Shown here piece after piece: positions 44,373-53,010 of a stretch of 64,000 nt of DNA. The position numbers and the translations under genes are program-made. The notes under the pieces were generated by a model, which ran no database searches, was not told the DNA's origin, and saw only the letters and a program-made list of their open reading frames with translations. This DNA comes from Oleiagrimonas sp963817755 (GTDB taxonomy: Bacteria > Pseudomonadota > Gammaproteobacteria > Xanthomonadales > Rhodanobacteraceae). Position 1 is the stretch's first letter. Each line of letters starts with the position of its first letter. Where the stretch lies: assembly GCA_963817755.1 (NCBI GenBank), contig CAWFPB010000003.1, forward strand, positions 186,001 through 250,000, given 5' to 3'.

Positions 44373-46535
44373 CTAGAAATCCCAGGTTGCGGTCAGGCGC
44401 GCCAGGCGCGGAGCACCTGGAAACAGGAACGCGTCGCCGTAGGCGGTGCCGGTGTCGCGCCAGTAGAAACGGTTGGTGAGGTTGTCGACGATCAGGCGCC
44501 AGGTCAGGGCGCGGCCGGCCATGCGGGTACGGTAGACCAGGCCGGCGTCGAACACGCTGTAGGCGCCCACGCGGGTCCGGCCGTCGGGCGTGGCGGACTT
44601 GGCGCTGCTGAAGCGCCAGCCGCCGAGCAGGCTCAGGCGCGGCAGCGCGGGCAGGCGGTATTCGGCGAACACCGAGCTGCGCCAGGCCGGCACGTTGACG
44701 ACCTGGTGACCTTCGTAGGCAGGCGTGCCGGTGCCGCTGGCGCGGGCGCGCAGCCAGGCCATGCTGGCATCCAGGTGCAGGTCGTCGCCGAGCGGGCCGT
44801 GCACGGCCAGTTCCAGTCCCTGGTGCACCGCCTGGCCCTGCTGCACGAAGGTGTAGCCGGCCGGGCTCGCGTCGGGCATGGCGTACTGGTACGGCTGGCG
44901 GATGCGGAACAGCGCCGCGCTCAGGCTGGGGCCGTCGTCGAGGTCCATCTTGGCACCCAGTTCCAGCTGGCGCGAGAGCAGCGGCGACAGGATGGCGCCG
45001 CCGTTGCTGGCCCACCACGGCGCCTCCTGGCCCAGCGACAGGCTCTCGCCGTAGCTGAGGTAACCGGTCAGTGCATCGGTGGGCTGCCACAGCACCGCGG
45101 CCTGCGGCAACGTGCGTTGCAGGCGCGTGCGACGCTGCAGGAAGCCGGCATCGTCGAAGGCGCTCTCGTCCAGGTGCACCATGCGCGCGCCGGCCAGCAC
45201 CTGCCAGTGGTCGCCCACGTGGATGCGGTCCTGTGCCAGCAGCGACCGTTGCCAGCTGTCCAGGCGCCGTGCGGACGGGCCGGGCTGGTTGGGCGAGGGC
45301 GGGAAGTAGGGCGGGTTGCGCTGGTCGATGTTGGCGCTGCCCACGTAGTCGTACACGTACGGGCGCTGGCTCACGGTGCGCCGGAACTGGTCCACGCCCA
45401 GGCTGAGCGTGTGGCGCAGCGGGCCGGTCGCGAAGCTGCCGACCAGGGTGACCTTGGCCTCGTCGTTGTCGCGGGTGTCGTCGGGACTGCGGTAGTCGTA
45501 GATGTCGTAGCTTCCGTCGGGCGCGAAGAAGTTGCCCGGCGTGCCGCTGCTGGCGCAGGCGACGGTGTAGTAGCAGCCGTAGGCATAGGCCACGTTGTCG
45601 TTGATCACGCTGCGGCTGTGGCCCACGGCGGTGCGCAGTTTCCAGCGCTGGGACAGCGCGACGTCCAGGCGCGCGCTGGTATTGCTCGAGCCGATGATGA
45701 CCGGCAGCTGCCACGGCTCGTAGCCGAGCATCTGCGTGCGGCTGGCGTGCGCGGGCACGGTGGTGCCGCCCAGCAGCTGGTAGCCGGAGACCGAGCGCTG
45801 CGCGCTGGTCTGGTAGTCGCTGTCCAGGCGCAGCACCGCGCGGTCGCCGATCTTCCAGTCCGCGGCCAGGGCATAGAAGTTGCGCCGGCCGTTGGCGTGT
45901 TCGACGTAGCTGTGGGTCTTCTCCCAGGCACCGTTGAAACGCAGGCCGAAGTTCGGCGTCAGCCAGGCCCCGAGGTCGGCGGCGGCATAGCGCGAGCCGT
46001 GCGAGTCGGTGCCCACGGTGACACGGTGCACGTCGGCCGGGCGCTTGGTGACGAAATCGATCAGGCCACCGGGCGCGATCACGCCGGCCTGGAGGCCGGC
46101 CAGGCCCTTGAGGACCTCCACGCGCTGGACGTCCTCCAGCGCGAAGCGCTGCGCGCCGGCCACGCTCAGGTCGTTGATGCGGAATCCCGTGGCCAGGTCC
46201 AGGATGTAGCCGCGGATGGTGGTGTCCTGGTAGTAGCCGACCGGCGCGTAGTCGTCGCCCATCGAGGCGTCGGTCTTGGCCAGGTCGCTGATGCTGCGCG
46301 GCTGGCGCAGGTCGAGCTGGCGGCGCGAGATCACCGCGACGCTGGCCGGGCTGTCGTGCAGCGAGGCGCCGTCGACGCTGCCCAGTCCGGCTTCGCGGTC
46401 GTGGGCGTGCGCCTGCACGGTCACCGGTGCCAGTGGCGTGGCGCTGGTGCTGGCCTCGGCGGGCCCCTGCGCGCGCGCGGCGCCGGCCGTGGCGAAGGCC
46501 AGGAAGAACAGGACAGCGGGATGAATGCGGTGCAT
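44373..46535 (-). CDS. TonB-dependent outer-membrane receptor, probable thiamine receptor
   Basis: A 720-residue receptor. A signal peptide (MHRIHPAVLFFLAFATAGAARA) is followed by a plug domain with a QRVEVLKGLAGLQAGVIAPGG-type motif and GGLIDFVTKRPA, and then by about 550 residues of alternating beta-strands ending in LARLTATWDF with the terminal aromatic. The start at 46535 follows the riboswitch by about 70 bases. The shared TPP riboswitch and the PnuC downstream indicate transport of thiamine or a derivative. Receptors of this kind need TonB-ExbBD; a TonB protein is encoded at 56008. Confidence 0.9.
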   Translation of the reverse strand: MHRIHPAVLFFLAFATAGAARAQGPAEASTSATPLAPVTVQAHAHDREAGLGSVDGASLHDSPASVAVISRRQLDLRQPRSISDLAKTDASMGDDYAPVGYYQDTTIRGYILDLATGFRINDLSVAGAQRFALEDVQRVEVLKGLAGLQAGVIAPGGLIDFVTKRPADVHRVTVGTDSHGSRYAAADLGAWLTPNFGLRFNGAWEKTHSYVEHANGRRNFYALAADWKIGDRAVLRLDSDYQTSAQRSVSGYQLLGGTTVPAHASRTQMLGYEPWQLPVIIGSSNTSARLDVALSQRWKLRTAVGHSRSVINDNVAYAYGCYYTVACASSGTPGNFFAPDGSYDIYDYRSPDDTRDNDEAKVTLVGSFATGPLRHTLSLGVDQFRRTVSQRPYVYDYVGSANIDQRNPPYFPPSPNQPGPSARRLDSWQRSLLAQDRIHVGDHWQVLAGARMVHLDESAFDDAGFLQRRTRLQRTLPQAAVLWQPTDALTGYLSYGESLSLGQEAPWWASNGGAILSPLLSRQLELGAKMDLDDGPSLSAALFRIRQPYQYAMPDASPAGYTFVQQGQAVHQGLELAVHGPLGDDLHLDASMAWLRARASGTGTPAYEGHQVVNVPAWRSSVFAEYRLPALPRLSLLGGWRFSSAKSATPDGRTRVGAYSVFDAGLVYRTRMAGRALTWRLIVDNLTNRFYWRDTGTAYGDAFLFPGAPRLARLTATWDF

Positions 46536-46607
46536 GGCGTGCTCGTCGTTTCGGAGGACCACGAAGCGACGGCGACCGGATCGCCCGGACGGAACGATCC
46601 TGTCGAA

Positions 46608-46686
46608 GCTCCCTACGCCGGTGCAAGCCGGATCAGGTTCCAAGGGACTCTCTCAGCCCGGCCTATGCCGGGCACCCCCGCTTCAC
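46608..46686 (-). promoter_or_regulatory. TPP riboswitch (THI element)
   Basis: On the minus strand the leader contains the conserved blocks GCGGGGGTGCCC, GGGCTGAGAGAG, CCTTGGAACCTGATC, GCTTGCACCGG and CGTAGGGAGC in the right order and spacing for the thiamine pyrophosphate aptamer. It controls the TonB receptor and pnuC. A short stem around CGATCC / GGATCG beyond it may form the expression platform. Confidence 0.93.
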
Positions 46687-46735
46687 GAAGACGTCTATTG
46701 GAACATGGATGGCGGCAGGCGACCAGCCGGCACGT

Positions 46736-47851
46736 TCAGGCCGCCTCGCGAATCGCCTGCAGCAGGGCGCGCGCCGGCGGCGTGTCGAACCATCGCGCAT
46801 GGCCGATCAGGAACGTGTCGTAGGCGACGTTCGCATCGGCCCTGACCCCGGTGACGGCGTGGAAGTACTCGATCTCCGAAAGCGCGAAGTCCACGTGCAC
46901 CAGGGGCAGCAGGTCGGCCAGGATCTGCCGTTGCTCCAACGAAAGCGGCCTTTCATCGTGGTATCCCGCGATCAGGGCCCGGGCCGTATCCAGGTGCACG
47001 GCCTGGGCCCCGCGTTGCAGCTGCAGCCAGGCCACGGCGTTGCGTTCGATGGCCGTGGCCAGGTCGAACAGCGCGCCGGTGGGCGAGGCCAGGCCGAAGT
47101 CGAGCACGTCCGACACAGAGCCGTCGTCGGTCCAGCACAGGTTGGAGACGTGCCAGTCGTTGTGCGCCCAGGTGCGCGGCTGTTGCGAGAGGCGTGGTTG
47201 CAGGCGGGTGTGTCGCGGCACGATCCAGCGCTCCAGGTCCCGCCGCCAGTCGCGGTCCCGAAGGTACCCGGCCAGTCCCGGGCGCCCGGGCAGCTGCTGT
47301 TCCAGCGCCGCCACGGGGTCGACGGCGCGCAGCAGGTCGTCGCGGGCGACCAGGATGTGGGTGTCGCGCTGGGGTGCACGGAAGCCGGCGGCGGCGCGGT
47401 GCAGCCGGGCCAGCATGGCGCCGGCGGCCCGGGCATGGTCGAGATTGCGCAGGGGTGTCCAGGACATTGCGTCGCGGTACAGGTCGCGGCCCCGGGCGCA
47501 CGCGTGCACCTCGTAGGTCCAGTCGCCCAGCATGTGTGCGGTGGCGCCGTCGCGATCGGCCAGGATCTGCGGCACCGGGATGCCGTGATCGCGCAGGTGG
47601 GCCATGAAGTGGTGCTCTTCGGCCAGGGTGCGCGCATCGCGCACCGCACGGTGGTGGCGCTTGATGAACACGCACTCGTCGCCAGCCCTGACCATCACTG
47701 CGGCCGAAAGCGGGCGTGGGCTGCGCCAGGGTGCGCCGCGTGCCGCGTCCAGCGCATAGGCCTGCAATACGCAGCCGATCTCGTTTGCCGTCAGGGGCGG
47801 CCAGTCCGGATGGATGGCGTCGCCGGCGACGCCGTGCACGCGATGGCTCAT
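46736..47851 (-). CDS. Aminoglycoside-phosphotransferase-like kinase family protein
   Basis: A 371-residue protein with the APH/ChoK fold: Lys in CVFIKRHHRAVRD, Glu in EEHHFMAHLRDHGIPVPQ, the catalytic loop HNDWHVSNLCW and the metal-binding LDFGLAS. Substrate unknown. It lies just upstream of the TPP riboswitch on the same strand, with its stop 50 bases before it, so it is not controlled by that riboswitch. A thiamine or homoserine kinase-like role is a possibility only. It is divergent from the AEC transporter. Confidence 0.82.
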   Translation of the reverse strand: MSHRVHGVAGDAIHPDWPPLTANEIGCVLQAYALDAARGAPWRSPRPLSAAVMVRAGDECVFIKRHHRAVRDARTLAEEHHFMAHLRDHGIPVPQILADRDGATAHMLGDWTYEVHACARGRDLYRDAMSWTPLRNLDHARAAGAMLARLHRAAAGFRAPQRDTHILVARDDLLRAVDPVAALEQQLPGRPGLAGYLRDRDWRRDLERWIVPRHTRLQPRLSQQPRTWAHNDWHVSNLCWTDDGSVSDVLDFGLASPTGALFDLATAIERNAVAWLQLQRGAQAVHLDTARALIAGYHDERPLSLEQRQILADLLPLVHVDFALSEIEYFHAVTGVRADANVAYDTFLIGHARWFDTPPARALLQAIREAA

Positions 47852-47987
47852 GGTGTGGGTTTCGGGCGATGCATCCCGGGATTATCGCCGACCTTGCCTC
47901 TGTAGCGAGGGCGGGTTCGCGCGGGTCGGGTTTGCGGGTGCTCGTGCATGGTGTTCAATGTCCGGTTCCTGCGGGGAGCAAAAATCG

Positions 47988-48890
47988 ATGGGTGCATTGC
48001 TGTTGCTGTTCGTCTGCCTGGTGCTGGGCATGGCGGTCGCGCGCCTGGCGCGGCCACCGGCGGGCATGGCGCAGGCACTGAACTGGTGGGTGCTGTACGT
48101 GGCCCTGCCGGCGATCGTGCTGGAACTGATCCCGACGCTGCACCTGCAGCCCTCGCTGTGGTTCCCGGTGGCGGCATGCTGGTTGTTGTTCTTCGGGGCC
48201 TGGGGGCTGTTCGAGGCCATCGGGCGCTGGCGCGGCTGGTCGCGTGCACGCATCGGCACGCTGGTGCTGGTGTGCGGGCTGGGCAATACCAGTTTCATGG
48301 GCTACCCGCTGGTGAAGGCCCTGCACGGCAGCGCGGGCCTGAAGCTGGCGGTGGTCGCGGACCAGTTGGGGGCCTTTCCGCTGCTGGCCTCGGCCGCGGT
48401 GGTGGTCGCGTCGCTGTATGCCGGACGCGAGGCGCGCGCGCACCACGTGCTGCGGCGGATCTTCACCTTTCCGGCCTTTCTCGCCCTGCTGCTGGGGCTG
48501 GTGGTGGGGAGGCTCGGTGGCTGGCCGCATGCGGTCGATGCGGTGCTGGCGCCGATCGGCGCGACGCTGACGCCGCTGGCGCTGTTCTCGGTGGGACTGC
48601 AGTTCCACCTGGGTGGCGTGCGCGGGCAGTCCGGCGTGATCGCCGGGGGACTGGGCTGGAAACTGCTGGTCGGTCCCGCGCTGTGCTGGATGCTGGGCGC
48701 GGCGCTGGGCGTGCACGGCCTGGTGCTGACCGTCGGCGTGCTGGAGGCGGCCATGGCGCCGATGGTCTCGGCGGCGATCCTGGTCGAGCAGTACGGGCTG
48801 GATACCGACCTGGCCAACGGCGTGCTGGGGATCGGCATCCTGCTGTCGCTGCTGACGGTGCCGCTGGGCAACCTGCTGCTGGTCGGCTGA
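47988..48890 (+). CDS. AEC family transporter
   Basis: A 300-residue membrane protein with about ten helices in two halves, as in the auxin-efflux-carrier/malonate transporter family. Diagnostic segments are NWWVLYVALPAIVLELIP, CGLGNTSFMGYPLVKALHG (helix break in the first half) and LEAAMAPMVSAAILVEQYG in the second. Start at 47988 with GGGGAG nine bases upstream. The substrate is not predictable; organic acids are typical. Confidence 0.87.
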   Translation: MGALLLLFVCLVLGMAVARLARPPAGMAQALNWWVLYVALPAIVLELIPTLHLQPSLWFPVAACWLLFFGAWGLFEAIGRWRGWSRARIGTLVLVCGLGNTSFMGYPLVKALHGSAGLKLAVVADQLGAFPLLASAAVVVASLYAGREARAHHVLRRIFTFPAFLALLLGLVVGRLGGWPHAVDAVLAPIGATLTPLALFSVGLQFHLGGVRGQSGVIAGGLGWKLLVGPALCWMLGAALGVHGLVLTVGVLEAAMAPMVSAAILVEQYGLDTDLANGVLGIGILLSLLTVPLGNLLLVG

Positions 48891-48893
48891 AGG

Positions 48894-49151
48894 TCAGCGA
48901 CCGGCCTGGCGCGCCCTGATCGCGTCGAAGTGCTGCTTGGCTTGCTGCAGACCGTAGCCGTACCGGGCGCGAATCGCCTTGATGGCCTCGATGGTGCGGC
49001 CGCGGTGCACCAGCTGCTCGATCTCGGTGTCGTTCGGTGCGCGGGCCGGCGGGCCGAGGGTGCGGTCGTTGTGGCTGCGCAGCCACTTGATCAGGGGCAC
49101 GGCGAGCGGAATCGCGATGCCGATGAGCTTCCAGGTGTCGGGAAGTTCCAT
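48894..49151 (-). CDS. Small membrane-anchored protein with L7/L12 C-terminal-like domain
   Basis: An 85-residue protein. One N-terminal transmembrane helix (about residues 7-24) is followed by a 35-residue helical domain with the pattern IEQLVHRGRTIEAIKAIRARYGYGLQQAKQHFD, which resembles the C-terminal domain of ribosomal protein L7/L12. Proteins with this domain on a membrane anchor are common but of unknown role. It ends four bases from the convergent AEC gene. Confidence 0.75.
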   Translation of the reverse strand: MELPDTWKLIGIAIPLAVPLIKWLRSHNDRTLGPPARAPNDTEIEQLVHRGRTIEAIKAIRARYGYGLQQAKQHFDAIRARQAGR

Positions 49152-49207
49152 GTTCTTGTCCTGTCTCGTGCCGGGCCATCCTTGTGCGGATCGATCATAA
49201 TCGATGC

Positions 49208-49600
49208 ATGAGCCAGGAACATCCCGAATCGGTACGTGCGGACCAGTGGCTGTGGGCCGCGCGCTTGTTCAAGACCCGGCGGCTCAGCCGCGAGGCCATC
49301 GATGGCGGCAAGGTCGAGCACAACAGCACCTCGTGCAAGCCCTCGCGCGCAGTGAAGGTCGGCGATCGCCTGGTCGTGACGCGCGGCGAGGAGCGCTTCG
49401 AGATCGAGGTGCTGGGCCTGTCGGTCACGCGTGGGCCGGCGCCGGTGGCGCAGGCCCTGTACCGAGAGAGCGAGGCCAGCCGCAAGGCGCGCGAGCGCCA
49501 GCGCGAGCTGCGCCGCATGTCGGGCCCGCTGGCGCCGCGCCAGCGGCCTGACAAGCAGGCCCGGCGGCAGTTGCGGCGGATCAAGGGGCACACCGACTGA
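49208..49600 (+). CDS. hslR: Heat-shock protein 15 (ribosome-associated)
   Basis: A 130-residue RNA-binding protein with the S4 domain at the start (VRADQWLWAARLFKTRRLSREAIDGGKVEHN, then KPSRAVKVGDRLVVTRG). A basic C-terminal tail (RKARERQRELRRMSGPLAPRQRPDKQARRQLRR) follows. Hsp15 binds free 50S subunits carrying nascent chains and helps recycle them. The start at 49208 is chosen because it leads directly into the S4 fold. The gene is divergent from the small membrane protein. Confidence 0.92.
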   Translation: MSQEHPESVRADQWLWAARLFKTRRLSREAIDGGKVEHNSTSCKPSRAVKVGDRLVVTRGEERFEIEVLGLSVTRGPAPVAQALYRESEASRKARERQRELRRMSGPLAPRQRPDKQARRQLRRIKGHTD

Positions 49601-49700
49601 TCCGCTGAATACATGGCCGACGGCATAGCCGGACTCGCCGGATTGCGCCGGGCGGCATCGCAACGCACACTTGAGGGCAACAAGGAGGGAGATCGGCACC

Positions 49701-50315
49701 ATGGCATCGGTGAACATCCTGCGCCGCCTTCTGGGAGGGCAGCCGGAGCGTCGCCAGCGTCCGCGCGTGCAGGCGCCGGCCGGCGCCTGCGTGCTGGTGG
49801 TCGACGATTCGCCCACGATCCGGGCGGTGCTGGCCAAGATGCTGATCCAGGACGGCTACTCGGTGCTGCGCGCCGAGGACGGCGAAAAGGCGCTGGAGTT
49901 GGCGCGCGCGGAGCGGCCCGCGCTGATCTTCCTGGACATCGTGCTGCCCGGCACCAACGGTTTCATGGTGTTGCGTGCGCTGCGGCATGACGAGCGCACG
50001 CGCGATATCCCGATCGTCATGATCAGCGGCAACGTGCAGGCCACCGAACAGTTCTACGTACAGCGTTTCGGCGCCGACGATTTCATGAAGAAGCCGTTCG
50101 GGCGGGCCGAGGTGTTCGATCGCATCCGACGCCTGGTCGAGACCGGACGCCTGCGGCCCCGCGGCGGGGAACCGACGAGCGCAGAGGCGATCTCGGCCAT
50201 GACCGAGGAGGAAATGGCCGCCATTCCCGACGTGGCCATGCCCGATCCCGAGCCGGCGGTGCCTCCCGGGGCCGGGATCCGTGGAAATTCCGACGCGGAG
50301 CCGCCACGCTCCTGA
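49701..50315 (+). CDS. Response regulator receiver protein (PilG-like)
   Basis: A 204-residue protein with one receiver domain at about residues 30-145: acidic pocket VVDDSPTIR, phosphorylation site IFLDIVLPGTNGF, the Thr/Ser of VMISG and the Lys of FMKKPFG. An N-terminal basic tail precedes it and a 60-residue acidic, proline-rich tail without a recognised domain follows. This single-domain type resembles PilG/PilH of twitching motility, but no partner kinase is nearby. An AGGAGGGAG leader gives a strong ribosome site. ffh starts 73 bases after. Confidence 0.83.
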   Translation: MASVNILRRLLGGQPERRQRPRVQAPAGACVLVVDDSPTIRAVLAKMLIQDGYSVLRAEDGEKALELARAERPALIFLDIVLPGTNGFMVLRALRHDERTRDIPIVMISGNVQATEQFYVQRFGADDFMKKPFGRAEVFDRIRRLVETGRLRPRGGEPTSAEAISAMTEEEMAAIPDVAMPDPEPAVPPGAGIRGNSDAEPPRS

Positions 50316-50388
50316 TCCGGCCGGGCCGGCATCGTGAACATCGCCATGTCCGGTATACTTGGGCGTTTACGGACCGCTCCGACGTCTC

Positions 50389-51759
50389 ATGTTCGAATCG
50401 CTTAGCCAACGCCTGTCCTCCACCGTCCAGCGCCTGCGCGGGCGCGGTCGCCTGACCGAGGAGAACATCCAGGAAAGCCTGCGCGAGGTGCGCATCGCGC
50501 TGCTGGAGGCCGATGTGGCCCTTCCGGTGGTGCAGGCGCTGATCGATCGCGTCAAGACGCGCGCGGTCGGCCAGGAGGTGCTCAAGAGCCTGACCCCGGG
50601 CCAGGCTCTGGTCAAGGTGGTCAGCGACGAGCTGACCGCGCTGATGGGCCAGACCAACCAGGCCCTGGACCTGGCCGCGCAGCCACCGGCGGTGGTGCTG
50701 ATGGCCGGCCTGCAGGGCGCGGGCAAGACCACCACCGTGGCCAAGCTGGCTCGGTTGCTGACCGAACGCCAGAAGAAGAAGGTCATGGTGGTCAGCTGCG
50801 ACGTGTACCGTCCGGCCGCCATCGAGCAGCTCAAGACCCTGGCCGGGCAAGTCGGGGTGGCGTTCTTCCCCTCCGAGGCCGGGCAGGACCCGGTGGCGAT
50901 CGCGCGCGACGCCGTGGCCGCCGCCAAGCGCGAGCTGGCCGACGTGCTGATCGTCGATACCGCAGGCCGCCTGCACGTCGACCAGGACATGATGGACGAG
51001 ATCCGGCGCCTGCATGCGGCGCTGGACCCGGTCGAGACGCTGTTCACGGTCGACGCCATGACCGGCCAGGACGCGGCCAACACCGCCAAGGCCTTTGCCG
51101 ACGCGCTGCCGCTGACCGGCGTGGTGCTGACCAAGACCGACGGCGACGCCCGCGGCGGCGCGGCGCTGTCGGTGCGCTACATCACCGGCAAGCCGATCAA
51201 GTTCCTCGGCGCCGGTGAGAAGACCGACGCGCTGGAGCCGTTCCATCCCGACCGCGTGGCGCAGCGCATCCTGGGCATGGGCGACGTGCTCAGCCTGGTC
51301 GAGGAGGTCGAACGCAAGGTCGACCACGAGAAGGCCCAGAAGCTCGCCAAGAAGGTGATGAAGGGCAAGCGCTTCGACCTGGTGGACATGCGCGACCAGC
51401 TCGAGCAGATGATGAACATGGGAGGGCTGGCCGGCCTGATGGACAAGCTTCCCGGCATGGGCAAGTTGCCGGACGCGGTCAAGCAGAAGGCCGACGACGG
51501 CCAGATCCGCCGCATGATCGCCATCATCAATTCGATGACCCCGAAGGAGCGCCGCCATCCGGACCTGCTCAAGGGCTCGCGCAAGGCGCGCGTGGCGCGC
51601 GGCTCGGGCACCCAGCCGGCCGACGTCAACCGTCTGCTCAAGCAGTACCTGCAGATGTCCAAGATGATGGCCAAGTTCGGCAAGGGCGGCGGCAAGGGTA
51701 TGATGCGCCAGATGCGCGCCATGAAGGGCATGGGCGGCGGTTTCCCGCCGATGCGGTGA
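50389..51759 (+). CDS. ffh: Signal recognition particle protein
   Basis: A 456-residue GTPase directing membrane and secretory proteins to FtsY. The N domain (MFESLSQRLSSTVQRLRGRGRL) is followed by the G domain with GLQGAGKTTTVAKLA, DVYRPAAIEQL, DTAGRL, TKTDGDARGGAAL, and a C-terminal methionine-rich M domain (MMNMGGLAGLMDKLPGMGKL and the terminal MMRQMRAMKGMGGG) that binds 4.5S RNA and signal sequences. TATACT at about 50354 is a possible -10 close to the start. Element C follows just after the stop. Confidence 0.97.
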   Translation: MFESLSQRLSSTVQRLRGRGRLTEENIQESLREVRIALLEADVALPVVQALIDRVKTRAVGQEVLKSLTPGQALVKVVSDELTALMGQTNQALDLAAQPPAVVLMAGLQGAGKTTTVAKLARLLTERQKKKVMVVSCDVYRPAAIEQLKTLAGQVGVAFFPSEAGQDPVAIARDAVAAAKRELADVLIVDTAGRLHVDQDMMDEIRRLHAALDPVETLFTVDAMTGQDAANTAKAFADALPLTGVVLTKTDGDARGGAALSVRYITGKPIKFLGAGEKTDALEPFHPDRVAQRILGMGDVLSLVEEVERKVDHEKAQKLAKKVMKGKRFDLVDMRDQLEQMMNMGGLAGLMDKLPGMGKLPDAVKQKADDGQIRRMIAIINSMTPKERRHPDLLKGSRKARVARGSGTQPADVNRLLKQYLQMSKMMAKFGKGGGKGMMRQMRAMKGMGGGFPPMR

Positions 51760-51769
51760 GCAGCTGCAA

Positions 51770-52051
51770 GGGACGAGGGGCGTCATGGAGGCGCTTCTCG
51801 GCGCTTTGCCGGTTGTCCGTGCTTTTGGGGGCTTAGTGAACGAGCGCTCGGTCGGCGCCACGACGCAAGGCCAACGATGTTCGCCCTTGTCCCCGGTAGA
51901 GCCGAATGCGAGTGCCAAGGGCAGGGCGAAATGGGGCCCCACCCCATGGAACCACCCCCTTCGCGCTTTTCGCGCTGCCTCCAACAAGGCGCGTACCACC
52001 CGGGCGCACCATCGGTCCCACCTTCGTCCCTCGCCCCTCGTCCCCAGCCCC
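51770..52051. repeat. Heptamer-bounded element C, between ffh and rpsP
   Basis: The left side begins 11 bases after the ffh stop with GGGACGA and GGGGCGT (51770-51783). The right side has four inverted heptamers (TCGTCCC, TCGCCCC, TCGTCCC, CAGCCCC; 52024-52051), preceded by a degenerate copy at 52013-52019. The interior of about 240 bases shows no credible gene. The rpsP promoter probably lies just beyond the right array, where TAAAAT at 52074-52079 could be a -10 box. The 51760-52145 gap holds nothing else recognisable. Confidence 0.7.
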
Positions 52052-52145
52052 TTCCTTTTTCATCGTTTTCCGTTAAAATGTCGCGTTTACCACGCACGTC
52101 CCGCGTGCGCTGCCGGCCGTCCGGCATCTTTGGAGTTGAGATCAC

Positions 52146-52403
52146 ATGGTTAAGATTCGTCTTGCGCGCGGCGGCGCCAAGGGCCGTCCGTTCTATCACA
52201 TCGTCGTGACTGACCAGCGCAACAAGCGCGATGGCCGCAACATCGAGCGTCTGGGTTACTACAACCCGGTGGCCTCCGGCGCCGACAAGCGCCTGGAACT
52301 GGACGTGGACAAGGCCAAGGCCTGGGTGGCCAAGGGTGCGCAGATGAGCGACAAGGTGCGTGCACTGGTCAAGGAAGCCGGCAAGCTGCAGGCCGCTGCC
52401 TGA
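52146..52403 (+). CDS. rpsP: 30S ribosomal protein S16
   Basis: An 85-residue ribosomal protein with the canonical start VKIRLARGGAKGRPFYHIVVTD, RNIERLGYYNPVA and WVAKGAQMSDKVRALV. GGAG lies ten bases before the ATG. First gene of rpsP-rimM-trmD-rplS, a conserved operon of ribosome and tRNA maturation; rimM starts two bases after. Confidence 0.98.
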   Translation: MVKIRLARGGAKGRPFYHIVVTDQRNKRDGRNIERLGYYNPVASGADKRLELDVDKAKAWVAKGAQMSDKVRALVKEAGKLQAAA

Positions 52404-52405
52404 GC

Positions 52406-52921
52406 ATGACTGACACCGTTCGGCGCGTTCCGGTGGGGCGCATCGTCGGACTGTCGGGCGTGCACGGAGCGGTCAAGCTGGAATCCTGGACCGATCCGCG
52501 CATGCGGATCTTCGACTACCAGCCTTGGCTGCTTGTGCATGCGCCGGGCAGGGAAGTGGAGATGGAAGGGGTCACGGGGCGCGAGCAGGGCAAGGGCATG
52601 GTTGCCGTTCTGCCCGGCGTCGAGGGCCGTGACCAGGCCAGCGAATGGGTCGGCAGCGACATCCTCGTTCCACGCGAGGCGCTGCCGGAACCGGAAGCCG
52701 GCCACTACTACTGGTGCGATCTCGAAGGTCTCGAGGTGGTCACCAGGCAGGGTGTATCGCTGGGACGCGTGCATCACCTGTTCGCCACCGGTGCCAACGA
52801 CGTGATGGTGGTGCGTGGCGGCGGCAGGGAATATCTGGTTCCGTTCGTGCCGGAAACCTACGTGGTTTCCGTCGACTTCGAGGGCGGTCGCATCGAGGTC
52901 GACTGGGATCCCGAGTTCTAG
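52406..52921 (+). CDS. rimM: Ribosome maturation factor RimM
   Basis: A 171-residue two-domain protein. The N-terminal RimM beta-barrel (VPVGRIVGLSGVHGAVKLESWTD) is followed by a PRC-barrel (YYWCDLEGLEVVTRQGVSLGRVHHLFATGANDVMVVRG, then LVPFVPETYVVSVD). It binds S19 in the 30S head and assists late 16S rRNA maturation. Position in the rpsP operon is canonical. Confidence 0.97.
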   Translation: MTDTVRRVPVGRIVGLSGVHGAVKLESWTDPRMRIFDYQPWLLVHAPGREVEMEGVTGREQGKGMVAVLPGVEGRDQASEWVGSDILVPREALPEPEAGHYYWCDLEGLEVVTRQGVSLGRVHHLFATGANDVMVVRGGGREYLVPFVPETYVVSVDFEGGRIEVDWDPEF

Positions 52922-53010
52922 GTACGGCAAGGATTCGAGTGCACCGGCCGTGTTCGGCCGGGGCATGCGGTAGCAAGGCGGCAACGTGGCTGCTGGATGG
53001 GGTGGGCGAC

